Shown: piece by piece, positions 30,332 through 38,984 of the stretch | Layout: every line of letters begins with the position of its first letter | Numbering within the stretch: the first letter of the stretch is position 1 | Assembly (NCBI RefSeq): GCF_017939615.1 | Contig: NZ_JAGKSR010000001.1 | Location: 62,001 to 126,000 of the forward strand | Source: Microbacterium sp. BLY | GTDB lineage: Bacteria > Actinomycetota > Actinomycetes > Actinomycetales > Microbacteriaceae | Length of the DNA stretch: 64,000 nt | Reading direction: 5' to 3' | Notes under the pieces: model-generated | The model's input: only the letters and a program-made list of their open reading frames with translations | Databases searched by the model: none | What the model was told of the DNA's origin: nothing | Made by a program: the position numbers and the translations under genes

Positions 30332-30790
30332 CTACGCGAGGCGGAAGGTGACCTCGACCTCGACCGGGCTGCCGAGCGGGAGCTCCGCGACGCCGACGGC
30401 GGCGCGCGCGTGCCGGCCCTCCTCGCCGAAGATCTCGCCGAGCACCTCGCTCGCGCCGTTGATGACGGCGGGCTGTCCGGTGAAGCCCTCCGCGGAGCCG
30501 ACGAACCCGCCGACCCGGACGACGCCGGCGATGCGGTCGACACCGCCCACGACGTCCGCCGCGGCGGCGAGCGCGTTCAGGGCGCAGGTCCGGGCGTAGG
30601 CCTTGGCCTCCTCGGCAGAGACCTCCGCACCGACCTTGCCGGTCGCGGGGAGGGCCCCGTCGACGAACGGGAGCTGGCCCGACGTGTAGACGAGTCCGCC
30701 GTGCACGACGGCCGGAACGTAGGCGGCGACCGGAGCGGCGACGGCGGGAAGCTCGATACCGAGCTCGGAGAGTCGGGCGGCGACGCTCAT
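30332..30790 (-). CDS. RidA family protein
   Basis: This encodes 152 residues of the YjgF/YER057c/UK114 fold. Key segments are VVHGGLVYTSGQLPFVDGAL and GRHARAAVGVAELPLGSPVE. The arginine in RHARAAVG matches the conserved RidA active-site arginine that hydrolyses reactive enamines/imines from PLP enzymes. It is coupled to the DUF4177 gene by a four-base overlap. Confidence 0.93.
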   Translation of the reverse strand: MSVAARLSELGIELPAVAAPVAAYVPAVVHGGLVYTSGQLPFVDGALPATGKVGAEVSAEEAKAYARTCALNALAAAADVVGGVDRIAGVVRVGGFVGSAEGFTGQPAVINGASEVLGEIFGEEGRHARAAVGVAELPLGSPVEVEVTFRLA

Positions 30791-31011
30791 GCCTGGCCCC
30801 CTTCGAACTGGCGGGAGGCTTCGGCGGCGGCGGCGAGACCGGCGTTGGCCGAGCCGTCCGTCGTCACAGGGCGCTTGAAGTAGGCGACCAGACCGCCTTC
30901 GGGGCCCTGCACCACCTGGACGAGCTCCCAGCCCTGCTTGCCCCAGTTGTTGAGGATGGCCGCGGTGTTGTGGATCAGCAGCGGCGTGGTGAGGTACTCC
31001 CACGTGGTCAT
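30787..31011 (-). CDS. DUF4177-type small protein
   Basis: This encodes 74 residues beginning MTTWEYLTTPLLIHN, with NNWGKQGWELVQVVQGPEGG typical of DUF4177. Function is unknown. It lies upstream of ridA with an ATGA overlap, an arrangement conserved in actinobacteria. AGGAG precedes the ATG. It is divergent from the penicillin-binding protein gene. Confidence 0.88.
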   Translation of the reverse strand: MTTWEYLTTPLLIHNTAAILNNWGKQGWELVQVVQGPEGGLVAYFKRPVTTDGSANAGLAAAAEASRQFEGGQA

Positions 31012-31087
31012 GGCACTCCTGTCGATCAGGGCGCGTCCAGGGCAGACCGGGCCGCGCTCGTCAAAGCGGGTATTCAGGGAACTCCCC

Positions 31088-31093
31088 TACGAT
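31088..31093 (+). promoter_or_regulatory. -10 element of the penicillin-binding protein gene
   Basis: TACGAT lies seven bases before ATG 31101, so the message is probably leaderless. No ribosome-binding site is visible before the ATG. Confidence 0.5.
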
Positions 31094-31100
31094 CAAGCGT

Positions 31101-33662
31101 ATGCCCCAAAAGAACCGCACGGTGAAGGGCGTGCTCGGCGGTCTCGTCGGGCTCGTCGGATTGAGCGCCATCGCCGGTCTGCTGGTCACCGCCAGCGTCA
31201 CCCCCGTCCTCGCGATGACCGGCGTCGCCGGCTCGACGGCGCTGACCATCTTCGATGAGCTGCCCGAGGTCCTCAAGGTCGACACCCCCATGGAGCAGTC
31301 GACGATCTACGCGACCAACCCCGAGGGCAAGCCCGTCGTGCTGGCGTCGTTCTACGAGCAGAACCGCGTCCCGGTCACCTACGAGCAGGTGTCCCCGGTC
31401 CTCTACGACGCGATCCTCTCCAGTGAGGACAAGAACTTCTACACCCACGGCGGCGTCAACCTCGGCGCGACCGTGAAGGCCCTCGTCGACAACGTGCGCG
31501 GCACCTCCAGCCGCGGCGCCTCGACGATCAGCCAGCAGTTCGTGAAGAACGTGCGCATCCAGCAGTGCGAGCAGAACGTCAGCACCGCGTCCGAGACCTA
31601 CGCGGAAGAGCTGCAGCAGTGCTGGCAGGACGCGACCAACGCCTCCGGCGTCGACGGCATCGAGCGCAAGCTCCAGGAGATGCGCTACGCCATCCAGATT
31701 GAGAAGGACTACTCCAAGAACGACATCCTCCTCGGGTACCTCAACATCGCGAACTTCGGCGGCACGGTCTACGGCATCGAAGCGGCCTCGCGCTACTACT
31801 TCTCCACGACCGCGGCCAACCTCACCGTCGGGCAGGCGGCGACGCTCGCCGGCATCGTGCAGAACCCGAACACGTACCGCATCGACAAGCCCGGCGGCAC
31901 CTACACGACCGACGACGGCGTCGCGCACAACTCCGCAGAAGACGGCTACAAGGATGCCAAGGACCGCCGCGACTACGTGCTCGGCCGCATGCTCAAGGAC
32001 GGCAAGATCACGCAGGCGCAGCACGACGAGGCGAAGGCCGCGGCGATCGAGCCCGCCATCAAGGTCCCCACGCAGGGGTGCGCAGCGGCCGGCCGCAACG
32101 CCTACTTCTGCCAGTACGTGAAGTCGATCGTCGAGAACGACGAGGCGTTCGGCGCGGACATCCAGGAGCGTCGTGACCTGCTCCGCCGCGGTGGCCTGAA
32201 GATCTACACGACCCTCGACTTCCGCGTGCAGGACCCGGCGGCCGAGGAGATGGCCAACGTTGTCCCGGCGAACTTCGACAACAAGTACTTCGGCGCCGCC
32301 GGCGTCTCGATCGAGGTCGGCACCGGCCGCATCCTCTCCATCACGCAGAACACGAAGTTCTCGGAGACCCCGACCACCGACCAGCAGTACTCGTCGCTCG
32401 TCTTCGCCGGCGACCAGAAGTACGGCAACTCCGGCGGCTTCCAGGTCGGGTCGACGTACAAGCTGTTCACCCTCATCGACTGGCTCGAGAAGGGCCACTC
32501 CGTGCGGGAGAACCTGAACGGCACCGTGCGAACCAACCTGCAGATCCCGGTCTGCGGCAGCCCGCAGACGACGGACACGGCGAAGATCGGCAACTTCGGC
32601 CGCAGCCGCGGTTACCCCGGCACCCCGATGACCTTCACCGCGCAGTCGCTCAACAGCGGCTACTTCGCGATGGCCTCCAAGCTCGACGTCTGCGACATCA
32701 ACAAGGTCGCCGACAAGATGGGCGTCACGCTGGCCAGCGGCAAGAAGGTCACGGAGGAGAACGTCCCCTACGACGTCCTCGGCCCGAAGAACATCTCCCC
32801 CATCGCGATGGCCAACGCCTACGCGACGGTCGCCAGCGGCGGCACGTACTGCACGCCGCGCGCGATCGACAAGGTGATCGACGCGGAGGGCAAGGAGCGC
32901 CCGCTTCCCAAGGCCTCCTGCACCGAGGGGGTCCTCTCGAAGGAGGTCGCGGCGACCGCGGCATACGCCCTGCAGGGCGTGATGACGAGCGGCGGCACCG
33001 GTGCCCGGGCGAACCCGTTCGACGGTACGCCGCTGATCGGCAAGACCGGAACTCACGACCTGTGGTCCACCATGATGATCGAGTCGAGCACCAAGGTCGC
33101 GACCGCGGTCTGGGCCGGCCGCTCGAACGGCAACCACGACAACGTCTTCAACGTGTGGACGGGCAGCCATCTCCTCAACGAGGTGCGGTACCCGCTGGCG
33201 CGCGCCGCGCAGCACGCCGCGAACCAGGCCTACGGCGGAGACCGCTTCCCGGAACCGGACAACAACCTCATCCGTCAGGTGCGCGTCGACGTGCCGGACG
33301 TGGTCGGACAGACCGTCGAGGAGGCGACCGAGACCCTGCAGCGTGCCGGCTTCACCGTCTCGGTGGGCGACCCGGTGGACAGCGACAAGGCGACGAACAT
33401 CGTCGTCCAGCAGGACCCGTCGGGTCAGGCGACCGCCGGGGCGACGATCACGATCTCTCCCAGCAACGGCAACGGCGCGACCGTTCCCGACGTCACAGGT
33501 CAGAGCCCGACGGAGGCGAATGCCGCCCTCGTCGCGGCCGGCTTCACGACCGTCGAACGCGAAGGATCCTGCAACGCGGAAGGGGCGACCGTGACCGCGA
33601 CGACCCCCGCCGCGAACTCGGCCGCCACGAAGTCCACGCCGGTCAGAGTGTCGTGCAAGTAG
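31101..33662 (+). CDS. bifunctional penicillin-binding protein with PASTA domains
   Basis: This class A PBP polymerises and cross-links peptidoglycan. The product is 853 residues, with a signal anchor at about 10-40. The GT51 transglycosylase domain includes ILSSEDKNFYTHGGVN and RGASTISQQFVKN. The transpeptidase domain has S451-T-Y-K454 and the KTG motif near 648 (LIGKTGTHD). Two C-terminal PASTA domains (about 733-853) probably sense muropeptides or beta-lactams. It resembles mycobacterial PonA2. An insert after the GT motifs (QQCEQNVSTASETYAEELQQ) is rich in glutamine and may be lineage-specific. Confidence 0.95.
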   Translation: MPQKNRTVKGVLGGLVGLVGLSAIAGLLVTASVTPVLAMTGVAGSTALTIFDELPEVLKVDTPMEQSTIYATNPEGKPVVLASFYEQNRVPVTYEQVSPVLYDAILSSEDKNFYTHGGVNLGATVKALVDNVRGTSSRGASTISQQFVKNVRIQQCEQNVSTASETYAEELQQCWQDATNASGVDGIERKLQEMRYAIQIEKDYSKNDILLGYLNIANFGGTVYGIEAASRYYFSTTAANLTVGQAATLAGIVQNPNTYRIDKPGGTYTTDDGVAHNSAEDGYKDAKDRRDYVLGRMLKDGKITQAQHDEAKAAAIEPAIKVPTQGCAAAGRNAYFCQYVKSIVENDEAFGADIQERRDLLRRGGLKIYTTLDFRVQDPAAEEMANVVPANFDNKYFGAAGVSIEVGTGRILSITQNTKFSETPTTDQQYSSLVFAGDQKYGNSGGFQVGSTYKLFTLIDWLEKGHSVRENLNGTVRTNLQIPVCGSPQTTDTAKIGNFGRSRGYPGTPMTFTAQSLNSGYFAMASKLDVCDINKVADKMGVTLASGKKVTEENVPYDVLGPKNISPIAMANAYATVASGGTYCTPRAIDKVIDAEGKERPLPKASCTEGVLSKEVAATAAYALQGVMTSGGTGARANPFDGTPLIGKTGTHDLWSTMMIESSTKVATAVWAGRSNGNHDNVFNVWTGSHLLNEVRYPLARAAQHAANQAYGGDRFPEPDNNLIRQVRVDVPDVVGQTVEEATETLQRAGFTVSVGDPVDSDKATNIVVQQDPSGQATAGATITISPSNGNGATVPDVTGQSPTEANAALVAAGFTTVEREGSCNAEGATVTATTPAANSAATKSTPVRVSCK

Positions 33663-34594
33663 GCACGTCACGAGCGGCGCACCCGGCCCTCATCGCGCTC
33701 GGCGCGGTGGGGGCCGTCGGTGCGGCCGCCGCCGTCTGGGGCATCGGCATCGAGCGTTATCTGTTCACGGTGCGGGAGGTCTCTGCGCCGGCGCTCCCGG
33801 CCGGAGCGGCTCCCCTGCGCGTGCTGCACCTCTCCGACGCCCACATGGCGCCCTGGCAGCACCGGAAGCAGGACTGGCTCGCGTCGCTCGCCGAGTTGAA
33901 GCCCGACCTCATCGTGAACACCGGAGACAACCTCGGGCACGAGCAGGGCCTGCAGGGCGTCCGTCGCGCGTTCGCGCCCTTCGCGGGTGTCCCCGGGGTC
34001 TTCGTGCACGGCTCCAACGATGTGAACGGTCCCTCCCCCCGCAACCCGCTCCGCTACTTCGCCGGCCCGTCCCAGAAGCACCGGGAGCCCACGCTGCTCG
34101 ACACCGCGGCGATGGATCGGTACTTCACGGACGAGCTCGGGTGGTCCGACCTCAACAACGCGGCCGCACGCCTGACGGTCCGTGGCGCCACCGTCGACCT
34201 GTTCGGCGTCGACGACGCGCACCGCGACTGGGAGCGTCTCGACGTGCTGCCTGCGGCGCTCGACGCGCTCGGGCCGCGCACGGACGCGACGCCCGTGCTC
34301 GGAGTGACGCACGCCCCGTATCAGCGCGTGCTCAACGGCTTCGTCGATCTGGGCGCGGACGCCATCCTCGGCGGGCACACGCACGGCGGTCAGGTCTGCC
34401 TCCCCGGGTTCGGCGCCATCGTCGCCAACTGCGACATCCCGCTGAAGCAGGCCAAGGGGCTCAGCACCTGGACGCACGGCGGCCGCTCGGTGCCCCTCAA
34501 CGTCAGCGCCGGCTGCGGTCACTCGATCTACGCCCCCGTGCGTTTCGCCTGCCGCCCGGAGGCGACGCTGCTCACCCTGACCGCGCGCGGCTGA
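33653..34594 (+). CDS. membrane-anchored metallophosphoesterase
   Basis: The product is about 313 residues, with an N-terminal hydrophobic anchor (ALIALGAVGAVGAAAAVWGI). The calcineurin-like phosphoesterase motifs are LRVLHLSDAHMAPW, LIVNTGDNLG, FVHGSNDVNG, VLGVTHAPY and ILGGHTHGGQV. GND is replaced by GSND. The GTG start overlaps the upstream gene's end by ten bases. In M. tuberculosis a similar gene follows ponA2 (Rv3682-Rv3683), suggesting a shared envelope role. The substrate is unknown. Confidence 0.9.
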   Translation: MQVGTSRAAHPALIALGAVGAVGAAAAVWGIGIERYLFTVREVSAPALPAGAAPLRVLHLSDAHMAPWQHRKQDWLASLAELKPDLIVNTGDNLGHEQGLQGVRRAFAPFAGVPGVFVHGSNDVNGPSPRNPLRYFAGPSQKHREPTLLDTAAMDRYFTDELGWSDLNNAAARLTVRGATVDLFGVDDAHRDWERLDVLPAALDALGPRTDATPVLGVTHAPYQRVLNGFVDLGADAILGGHTHGGQVCLPGFGAIVANCDIPLKQAKGLSTWTHGGRSVPLNVSAGCGHSIYAPVRFACRPEATLLTLTARG

Positions 34595-34679
34595 TCCGCG
34601 GCGCCGGCCCGCCACGCGGATGCGAACCGCCGATTCGGCGCTGAGGACATTTCGCTGTAGACTCGGAGGGTTGCAAAAA

Positions 34680-34757
<78 letters not shown>

Positions 34758-34763
34758 TGACAC

Positions 34764-34793
34764 GAGAAGGCCGCCCGCAGGGGCGGCCTTCTC
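34764..34793 (+). terminator. terminator after tRNA-Pro
   Basis: GAGAAGGCCGCCC (34764-34776) pairs perfectly with GGGCGGCCTTCTC (34781-34793) around a four-base loop. Confidence 0.85.
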
Positions 34794-34824
34794 CGTATCA
34801 GGATGTCGTGCGAGAGGGGAACGC

Positions 34825-35301
34825 ATGGGGAGGCTCCTGCCACCGCCGCGCCGCTCGACGCGCATCTGGGCCCTCACCCTCGGGCTTCCCTTCCTGCTCG
34901 CCATCGCGCTGCTCACGCTCACACCCGCCCGCGTGGAGCAGACCATGCCCCGCCTGTTGGACATCGTCCTCGCCGGGATCCAGCGCCTCGGCTGGACGAG
35001 CCTCGACTTCACCCGACTCGAGGTCCTCGCGAACATCGCGGTCTTCGTGCCGGTGGGCGTCCTCGCCTTCCTGCTCGTCCCCCGCCGGGCGTGGCCGCTG
35101 TCGCTGTTCGTCGGTCCCGCGGTCTCGGTCGCGATCGAGACCGCACAGTACGTGGCGCTGCCGCATCGCGCCGCCACCGTCGGCGACGTCCTCGCCAACT
35201 CGACCGGCGCGACCCTCGGAGTCATCCTGGCGATATTCTGCACCCTGCTCGCCACCACACCCTCCTCCCGGGCGGGAACGCCTAGGGTGGAGGCATCATG
35301 A
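34825..35301 (+). CDS. VanZ-like membrane protein
   Basis: This encodes 158 residues with four predicted membrane segments. The family pattern is seen in DFTRLEVLANIAVFVPVGVL, then SVAIETAQYVALPHRAATVG and DVLANSTGATLGVILA. VanZ proteins are linked to low-level teicoplanin resistance in enterococci, but most homologues have no known role. ATG 34825 follows GAGGGGAA; a longer in-frame version would run through the tRNA-Pro gene and is rejected. The stop overlaps the next start (ATGA). Confidence 0.88.
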   Translation: MGRLLPPPRRSTRIWALTLGLPFLLAIALLTLTPARVEQTMPRLLDIVLAGIQRLGWTSLDFTRLEVLANIAVFVPVGVLAFLLVPRRAWPLSLFVGPAVSVAIETAQYVALPHRAATVGDVLANSTGATLGVILAIFCTLLATTPSSRAGTPRVEAS

Positions 35302-36065
35302 CATCGCCCTCTCTCGTCGCCTTCGACCTCGATGACACCCTCGCACCGTCCAAGGGCACGATCGACCCGCAGATCGCCGCGCTGCTCAGTGCGCTGCTGC
35401 GCGCGGTGGACGTCGCGATCATCTCCGGGGGCAACGAGGCGCAGTTCCGCTCACAGGTCATCGCCCAGCTCGCCGATGCCGACCCGGAGGCGCTCGCCCG
35501 CCTGCACCTGCTCCCCACCTGCGGCACCCGCTACCTGCGTCACGACGGCACCGACTTCGTCGCCGTCTACGCGCACGACCTGAGCACGGACGAGAAGTCC
35601 GCCGCCCTCACCGCCCTGCGGGAGGAGGCCGAGCGTCTCGGGCTCTGGGAGGCGGAGCCCTGGGGCGAGATCCTCGAGGACCGCGGCTCGCAGATCACCT
35701 TCTCCGCGCTCGGCCAGCAGGCACCGCGCGACGCGAAGCACGCGTGGGACCCGTCTGGGGAGAAGCGCGCGGCGCTGCGGGACGCGGTCGCCGCCCGCCT
35801 GCCCGGGCTCGAGGTGCGCTCCGGCGGTTCCACCTCCATCGACATCACCCGCGCCGGTATCGACAAGGCCTTCGGCATGCGCCAGCTCGCCGCCCACACC
35901 GGAATCGATCTGAGCGCGATGCTCTTCTACGGCGACCGTCTGGACGAGGGCGGCAACGACTATCCCGTCCTCGCACTCGGTGTGCCCTCAGTGGCCGTCG
36001 AGGGCTGGGAGGACACGGCGGCGCGGCTGCGCGAGCTCCTGCCGACCCTCTCCGCCCGGGTCTGA
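35298..36065 (+). CDS. HAD-IIB hydrolase (phosphomannomutase-like)
   Basis: The 255-residue protein has the HAD nucleophile motif LVAFDLDDTLAPSKG (D10, D12), motif II in IISGGNEAQFR, the C2b cap with SGGSTSIDITRAGIDKAFGM, and motif IV FYGDRLDEGGNDYPV. The order and the cap type resemble eukaryotic-type phosphomannomutases and sucrose-phosphatase-like enzymes. A sugar-phosphate substrate is inferred, not shown. Confidence 0.87.
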   Translation: MTSPSLVAFDLDDTLAPSKGTIDPQIAALLSALLRAVDVAIISGGNEAQFRSQVIAQLADADPEALARLHLLPTCGTRYLRHDGTDFVAVYAHDLSTDEKSAALTALREEAERLGLWEAEPWGEILEDRGSQITFSALGQQAPRDAKHAWDPSGEKRAALRDAVAARLPGLEVRSGGSTSIDITRAGIDKAFGMRQLAAHTGIDLSAMLFYGDRLDEGGNDYPVLALGVPSVAVEGWEDTAARLRELLPTLSARV

Positions 36066-36088
36066 CCTGCACGCCTATACGAGCACCG

Positions 36089-36131
36089 CACGCCTGCACG
36101 ACGGGAGAGTTGAATCGGTCGTGCAGGCGTG
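36089..36131. terminator. terminator between convergent HAD and lldD genes
   Basis: CACGCCTGCACGAC (36089-36102) pairs perfectly with GTCGTGCAGGCGTG (36118-36131) around a 15-base loop. Confidence 0.75.
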
Positions 36132-36153
36132 ACCAGGTCGTGCGGGTGGAGTG

Positions 36154-37431
36154 TCAGTGGACCTCGACGCCGACGGCGCGGGAGACCGGGACGAGGCGCG
36201 TGAGCTGGGTCACGTGCGCCGGCTCGAGCTCCGCGAGCGATGCCACGCCCAGCAGTCGCATCGTCCGCTCGATCTCGCTGCGCAGGATCGCGATGGTGCG
36301 GTCGACCCCCTGACGTCCGCCGGCCATCAGCCCGTAGAGATAGGCGCGGCCGATCAGCGTGAAGTCCGCACCGAGCGCGACGGACGCCACGATGTCGGCA
36401 CCGTTCATGATGCCGGTGTCGATCATGACCGTGAAGTCGTCGCCGACCGCACGGCGCACCTCGGGGAGCAGGTGGAACGGGATCGGGGCGCGGTCCAGCT
36501 GACGGCCGCCGTGGTTCGACAGGACGATGCCGTCGACGCCGGCGTCCCGCAGCCGGACCGAGTCCTCGACGTTCTGCACGCCCTTGATGACGATCTTGCC
36601 GGGCCAGATGTCGCGGATGACGGCGAGGTCGTCGTAGCTGATCGTCGGGTCCATCGCCGCGTCCAGCAGCTCGCCGACCGTGCCTCCGGTCGAGCTCAGC
36701 GACGCGAACTCCAGCTTCGGCGTGGTGAGGAAGTCGAACCACCACCAGGGCCGCGGGATCGCGTTGATGATCGTGCCGAGGGTGAGCTGCGGCGGGATGC
36801 TGAAGCCGTTGCGCTTGTCGCGCAGGCGGGCGCCGGCGACGGGCGTGTCGACGGTGAACTGCAGCGTGTCGAACCCGGCGGCGGCCGCGCGGCGGGCGAG
36901 CTCGTACGAGATCTCCCGGTCGCGCATGACGTAGAGCTGGAACCAGTTGCGCCCAGGAACAGGCCCCTGCGGCTCGCGGACCGTCGCCGCCTTGACGTCC
37001 TCGATCGAGGTGGTGCCGAGCGTGGACAGCGTGAAGGGGATGCCCGCCGCGGCGGCGGCCCCGGCGCCGGCGATCTCCCCCTCGGTCTGCATGAGGCGGG
37101 TGAAGCCGGTCGGCGCGATGCCGAACGGCAACGCCGAGGGACCGCCGAGGATGTCGACGGCCGTGTCCACGTCCGGGGCCGGCTTGAGGATCCCCGGGTG
37201 GAACTCGACGTCCTGGAACGCCTGGCGGGCCCGGCTCAGCGACAGCTCCCCCTCCGCGGCGCCGTCGGTGTAGTCGAAGGCGGCCTTCGGGGTCCGACGC
37301 TTCGCGATGGTGCGGAGGTCGTCGATCGTGAGCGCGGCATCGAGGCGGCGCTTGCGACCGTCGAGCTCCGGCTTCTTGAACTTCATGAGCTCCAACAGCT
37401 CGGCGGGATTGGGGAGCTGGCGCTGGACCAT
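36154..37431 (-). CDS. lldD: FMN-dependent alpha-hydroxy-acid dehydrogenase (lactate-type)
   Basis: The 425-residue enzyme belongs to the lactate/glycolate oxidase family. Landmarks are [15 protein letters not shown] (FMN binding), [23 protein letters not shown], and the signature with catalytic histidine [18 protein letters not shown] probable quinone-linked L-lactate dehydrogenase role rests on the adjacent FadR-type regulator with paired operators. The length is slightly greater than E. coli LldD (396). ATG 37431 lies 11 bases after lldR. Confidence 0.9.
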   Translation of the reverse strand: MVQRQLPNPAELLELMKFKKPELDGRKRRLDAALTIDDLRTIAKRRTPKAAFDYTDGAAEGELSLSRARQAFQDVEFHPGILKPAPDVDTAVDILGGPSALPFGIAPTGFTRLMQTEGEIAGAGAAAAAGIPFTLSTLGTTSIEDVKAATVREPQGPVPGRNWFQLYVMRDREISYELARRAAAAGFDTLQFTVDTPVAGARLRDKRNGFSIPPQLTLGTIINAIPRPWWWFDFLTTPKLEFASLSSTGGTVGELLDAAMDPTISYDDLAVIRDIWPGKIVIKGVQNVEDSVRLRDAGVDGIVLSNHGGRQLDRAPIPFHLLPEVRRAVGDDFTVMIDTGIMNGADIVASVALGADFTLIGRAYLYGLMAGGRQGVDRTIAILRSEIERTMRLLGVASLAELEPAHVTQLTRLVPVSRAVGVEVH

Positions 37432-37441
37432 TGTCTGCCTC

Positions 37442-38164
37442 TCAGTTCTGCGGGGGGATGGCGCGGGTGAGGCCCGCGGCGGTGTAGTAGCCGGTGATGT
37501 GCGCACGGACGAGCCGACGGGCAGCCGTGGCGTCACCCTCGTCGATCGCCGCGACAAGGGCGCGATGCTCGGCCCGCAGGCGGTCGGCCATGCGGTCCCA
37601 GTCGTCCACCGTCGCGGCGCCGGCGAGCACATAGGACTCGATGGCCGAGCGGAGCCCCGCCATCATCGCGGCGATGACGGTGTTGCCGCTGCCTTCGGCG
37701 AGCGAGAGATGCAGTTGGGCATCGAGGGCGAGGAACTCCCCCGGCGAGAGGCCTGCGACGTCCATCGCGGCCAGCAGCTCGTGTGCGCGGGTCGTGTCGC
37801 GCTGCTCGGCCGCCGCCATCGCCTCGACGACCGCATCTTCGAGTACCAGTCGCGTACGCACGACGTCGTCCAGCGGGAAGCCCTGGGCGGCGACCTGCAG
37901 CCGCAGGAGCGCCGACATCCCGCCGGTGGGCGTGGCGATGACGATCGCGCCCGACTGGGGGCCGGAGCCGGTCGCGGTGCGGATGAGGCCGAGCACTTCG
38001 AGAACCCGGAACGCCTCCCGTACGCTCGATCGGCCGACGCCGAGATCGCTCGCGAGGTCACGCTCGGACGGCAGGCGATCGCCCGGTCCGAGTCGCCCGT
38101 CCAGCAGGTCGCGCTCGATGTGCTCGAGCACGACCCGCCATGCGCGCGCCGGCTGCTCCGTCAT
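37442..38164 (-). CDS. lldR: GntR/FadR-family regulator (LldR-like)
   Basis: The 240-residue protein has an N-terminal winged helix (about 10-78; [20 protein letters not shown], then [12 protein letters not shown]). A C-terminal FCD ligand domain with histidines for metal/carboxylate binding follows ([31 protein letters not shown]). It is first in an operon with lldD. Two TGGTCNGACCA operators overlap its promoter and ribosome-binding region, so it probably represses itself and lldD, with lactate as the likely inducer. Confidence 0.9.
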   Translation of the reverse strand: MTEQPARAWRVVLEHIERDLLDGRLGPGDRLPSERDLASDLGVGRSSVREAFRVLEVLGLIRTATGSGPQSGAIVIATPTGGMSALLRLQVAAQGFPLDDVVRTRLVLEDAVVEAMAAAEQRDTTRAHELLAAMDVAGLSPGEFLALDAQLHLSLAEGSGNTVIAAMMAGLRSAIESYVLAGAATVDDWDRMADRLRAEHRALVAAIDEGDATAARRLVRAHITGYYTAAGLTRAIPPQN

Positions 38165-38172
38165 CTCGCCTC

Positions 38173-38212
38173 CTGTGGTCTGACCACAGAGTAGCGTGTG
38201 TGGTCAGACCAC
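38173..38212. promoter_or_regulatory. paired FadR-type operators upstream of lldR
   Basis: TGGTCTGACCA (38176-38186) and TGGTCAGACCA (38201-38211) match the FadR-subfamily core TGGTNNNACCA. Their centres are 25 bp apart. The first reaches into the ribosome-binding site before ATG 38164. Confidence 0.85.
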
Positions 38213-38233
38213 GCAATGCGGCAGCCCTGCATA

Positions 38234-38314
38234 CCGACCCACCCCTTCTCGTGCGTCCCGGCCGCTTTCGCGCGCACGCACAGGGGTGGGTCGACCGGAA
38301 GGGGGTGGGTCGAC
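38234..38314. repeat. palindromic repeat of a second family, copy 1
   Basis: CGACCCACCCCT-containing left arm (38235-38255) and the right arm with AGGGGTGGGTCG (38282-38293) are inverted copies joined through GTGCG / CGCAC. A further GGGTGGGTCGAC unit follows at 38303-38314. A related element lies at 47102-47182. Confidence 0.7.
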
Positions 38315-38321
38315 GGGGGGG

Positions 38322-38975
38322 TCAGCCGAGACGGCCGCCGGACTCCTCGAGATAGCAGGTGCCGCACAGCGACTCGTAGGTCGTGAGCTCGGGCGAGGCG
38401 GAACCGTCGGCGCCCTCATCGATGGCCACCTGGTCGCCGTCGAACACGAAGCGGCCACCGACCACGCGGCCGTTGAACACCGCCTTGCGCCCGCACCGGC
38501 AGATCGTCTTGAGCTCCTCCAGCGAGTGCGCGATCGCGAGGAGGCGGGCCGAGCCCGGGAACGCGTGCGTGCGGAAGTCGTTGCGGATGCCGTACGCCAT
38601 CACCGGGATCCCGTCCTCCACAGCGATCCGGAAGAGATCGTCGATCTGCGTGGGCGTCAGGAACTGGGCCTCATCGACGAGGAGACAGGCGACGTCGACC
38701 GGACCCGTCGGGATCAGCTCCTCCTCCGTCGACCGCCGCATGCGCTGCCGGTGCACGGCGAAGAGGCCCCGCGCGTCATCATCGGGGCCGATGAGGAAGT
38801 CGACGGGGCGCGTGACGCCGAGCCGACTCTCGATCTCTCCCGCTCCCTTGGTGTCTATCGCCGGCTTGGCGAGCAGCACGTGCTGACCGCGCTCCTCGTA
38901 GTTGTAGGCGGCCTGCAGCAGGGCGGTCGACTTGCCCGAGTTCATCGCGCCGTAGCGGAAGTAGAGCTTCGCCAC
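38322..38975 (-). CDS. tdk: thymidine kinase
   Basis: The 217-residue type II thymidine kinase salvages thymidine. It has the P-loop GAMNSGKST at 9-17, the DEAQFLT motif (LLVDEAQFLTPTQIDDLF), AYGIRNDFRTHAFPGS, and zinc cysteines in CRCGRK and CGTCYLEE. GTG 38975 starts the gene ten bases after the mqo stop. Confidence 0.95.
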   Translation of the reverse strand: MAKLYFRYGAMNSGKSTALLQAAYNYEERGQHVLLAKPAIDTKGAGEIESRLGVTRPVDFLIGPDDDARGLFAVHRQRMRRSTEEELIPTGPVDVACLLVDEAQFLTPTQIDDLFRIAVEDGIPVMAYGIRNDFRTHAFPGSARLLAIAHSLEELKTICRCGRKAVFNGRVVGGRFVFDGDQVAIDEGADGSASPELTTYESLCGTCYLEESGGRLG

Positions 38976-38984
38976 GGTCCGGTG

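Noticed and set aside
31074..33671. Antisense open frame of about 865 codons opposite the PASTA PBP
   Set aside because: Same GC-rich shadow effect; it contains no recognisable domain, while the sense gene has all PBP motifs.
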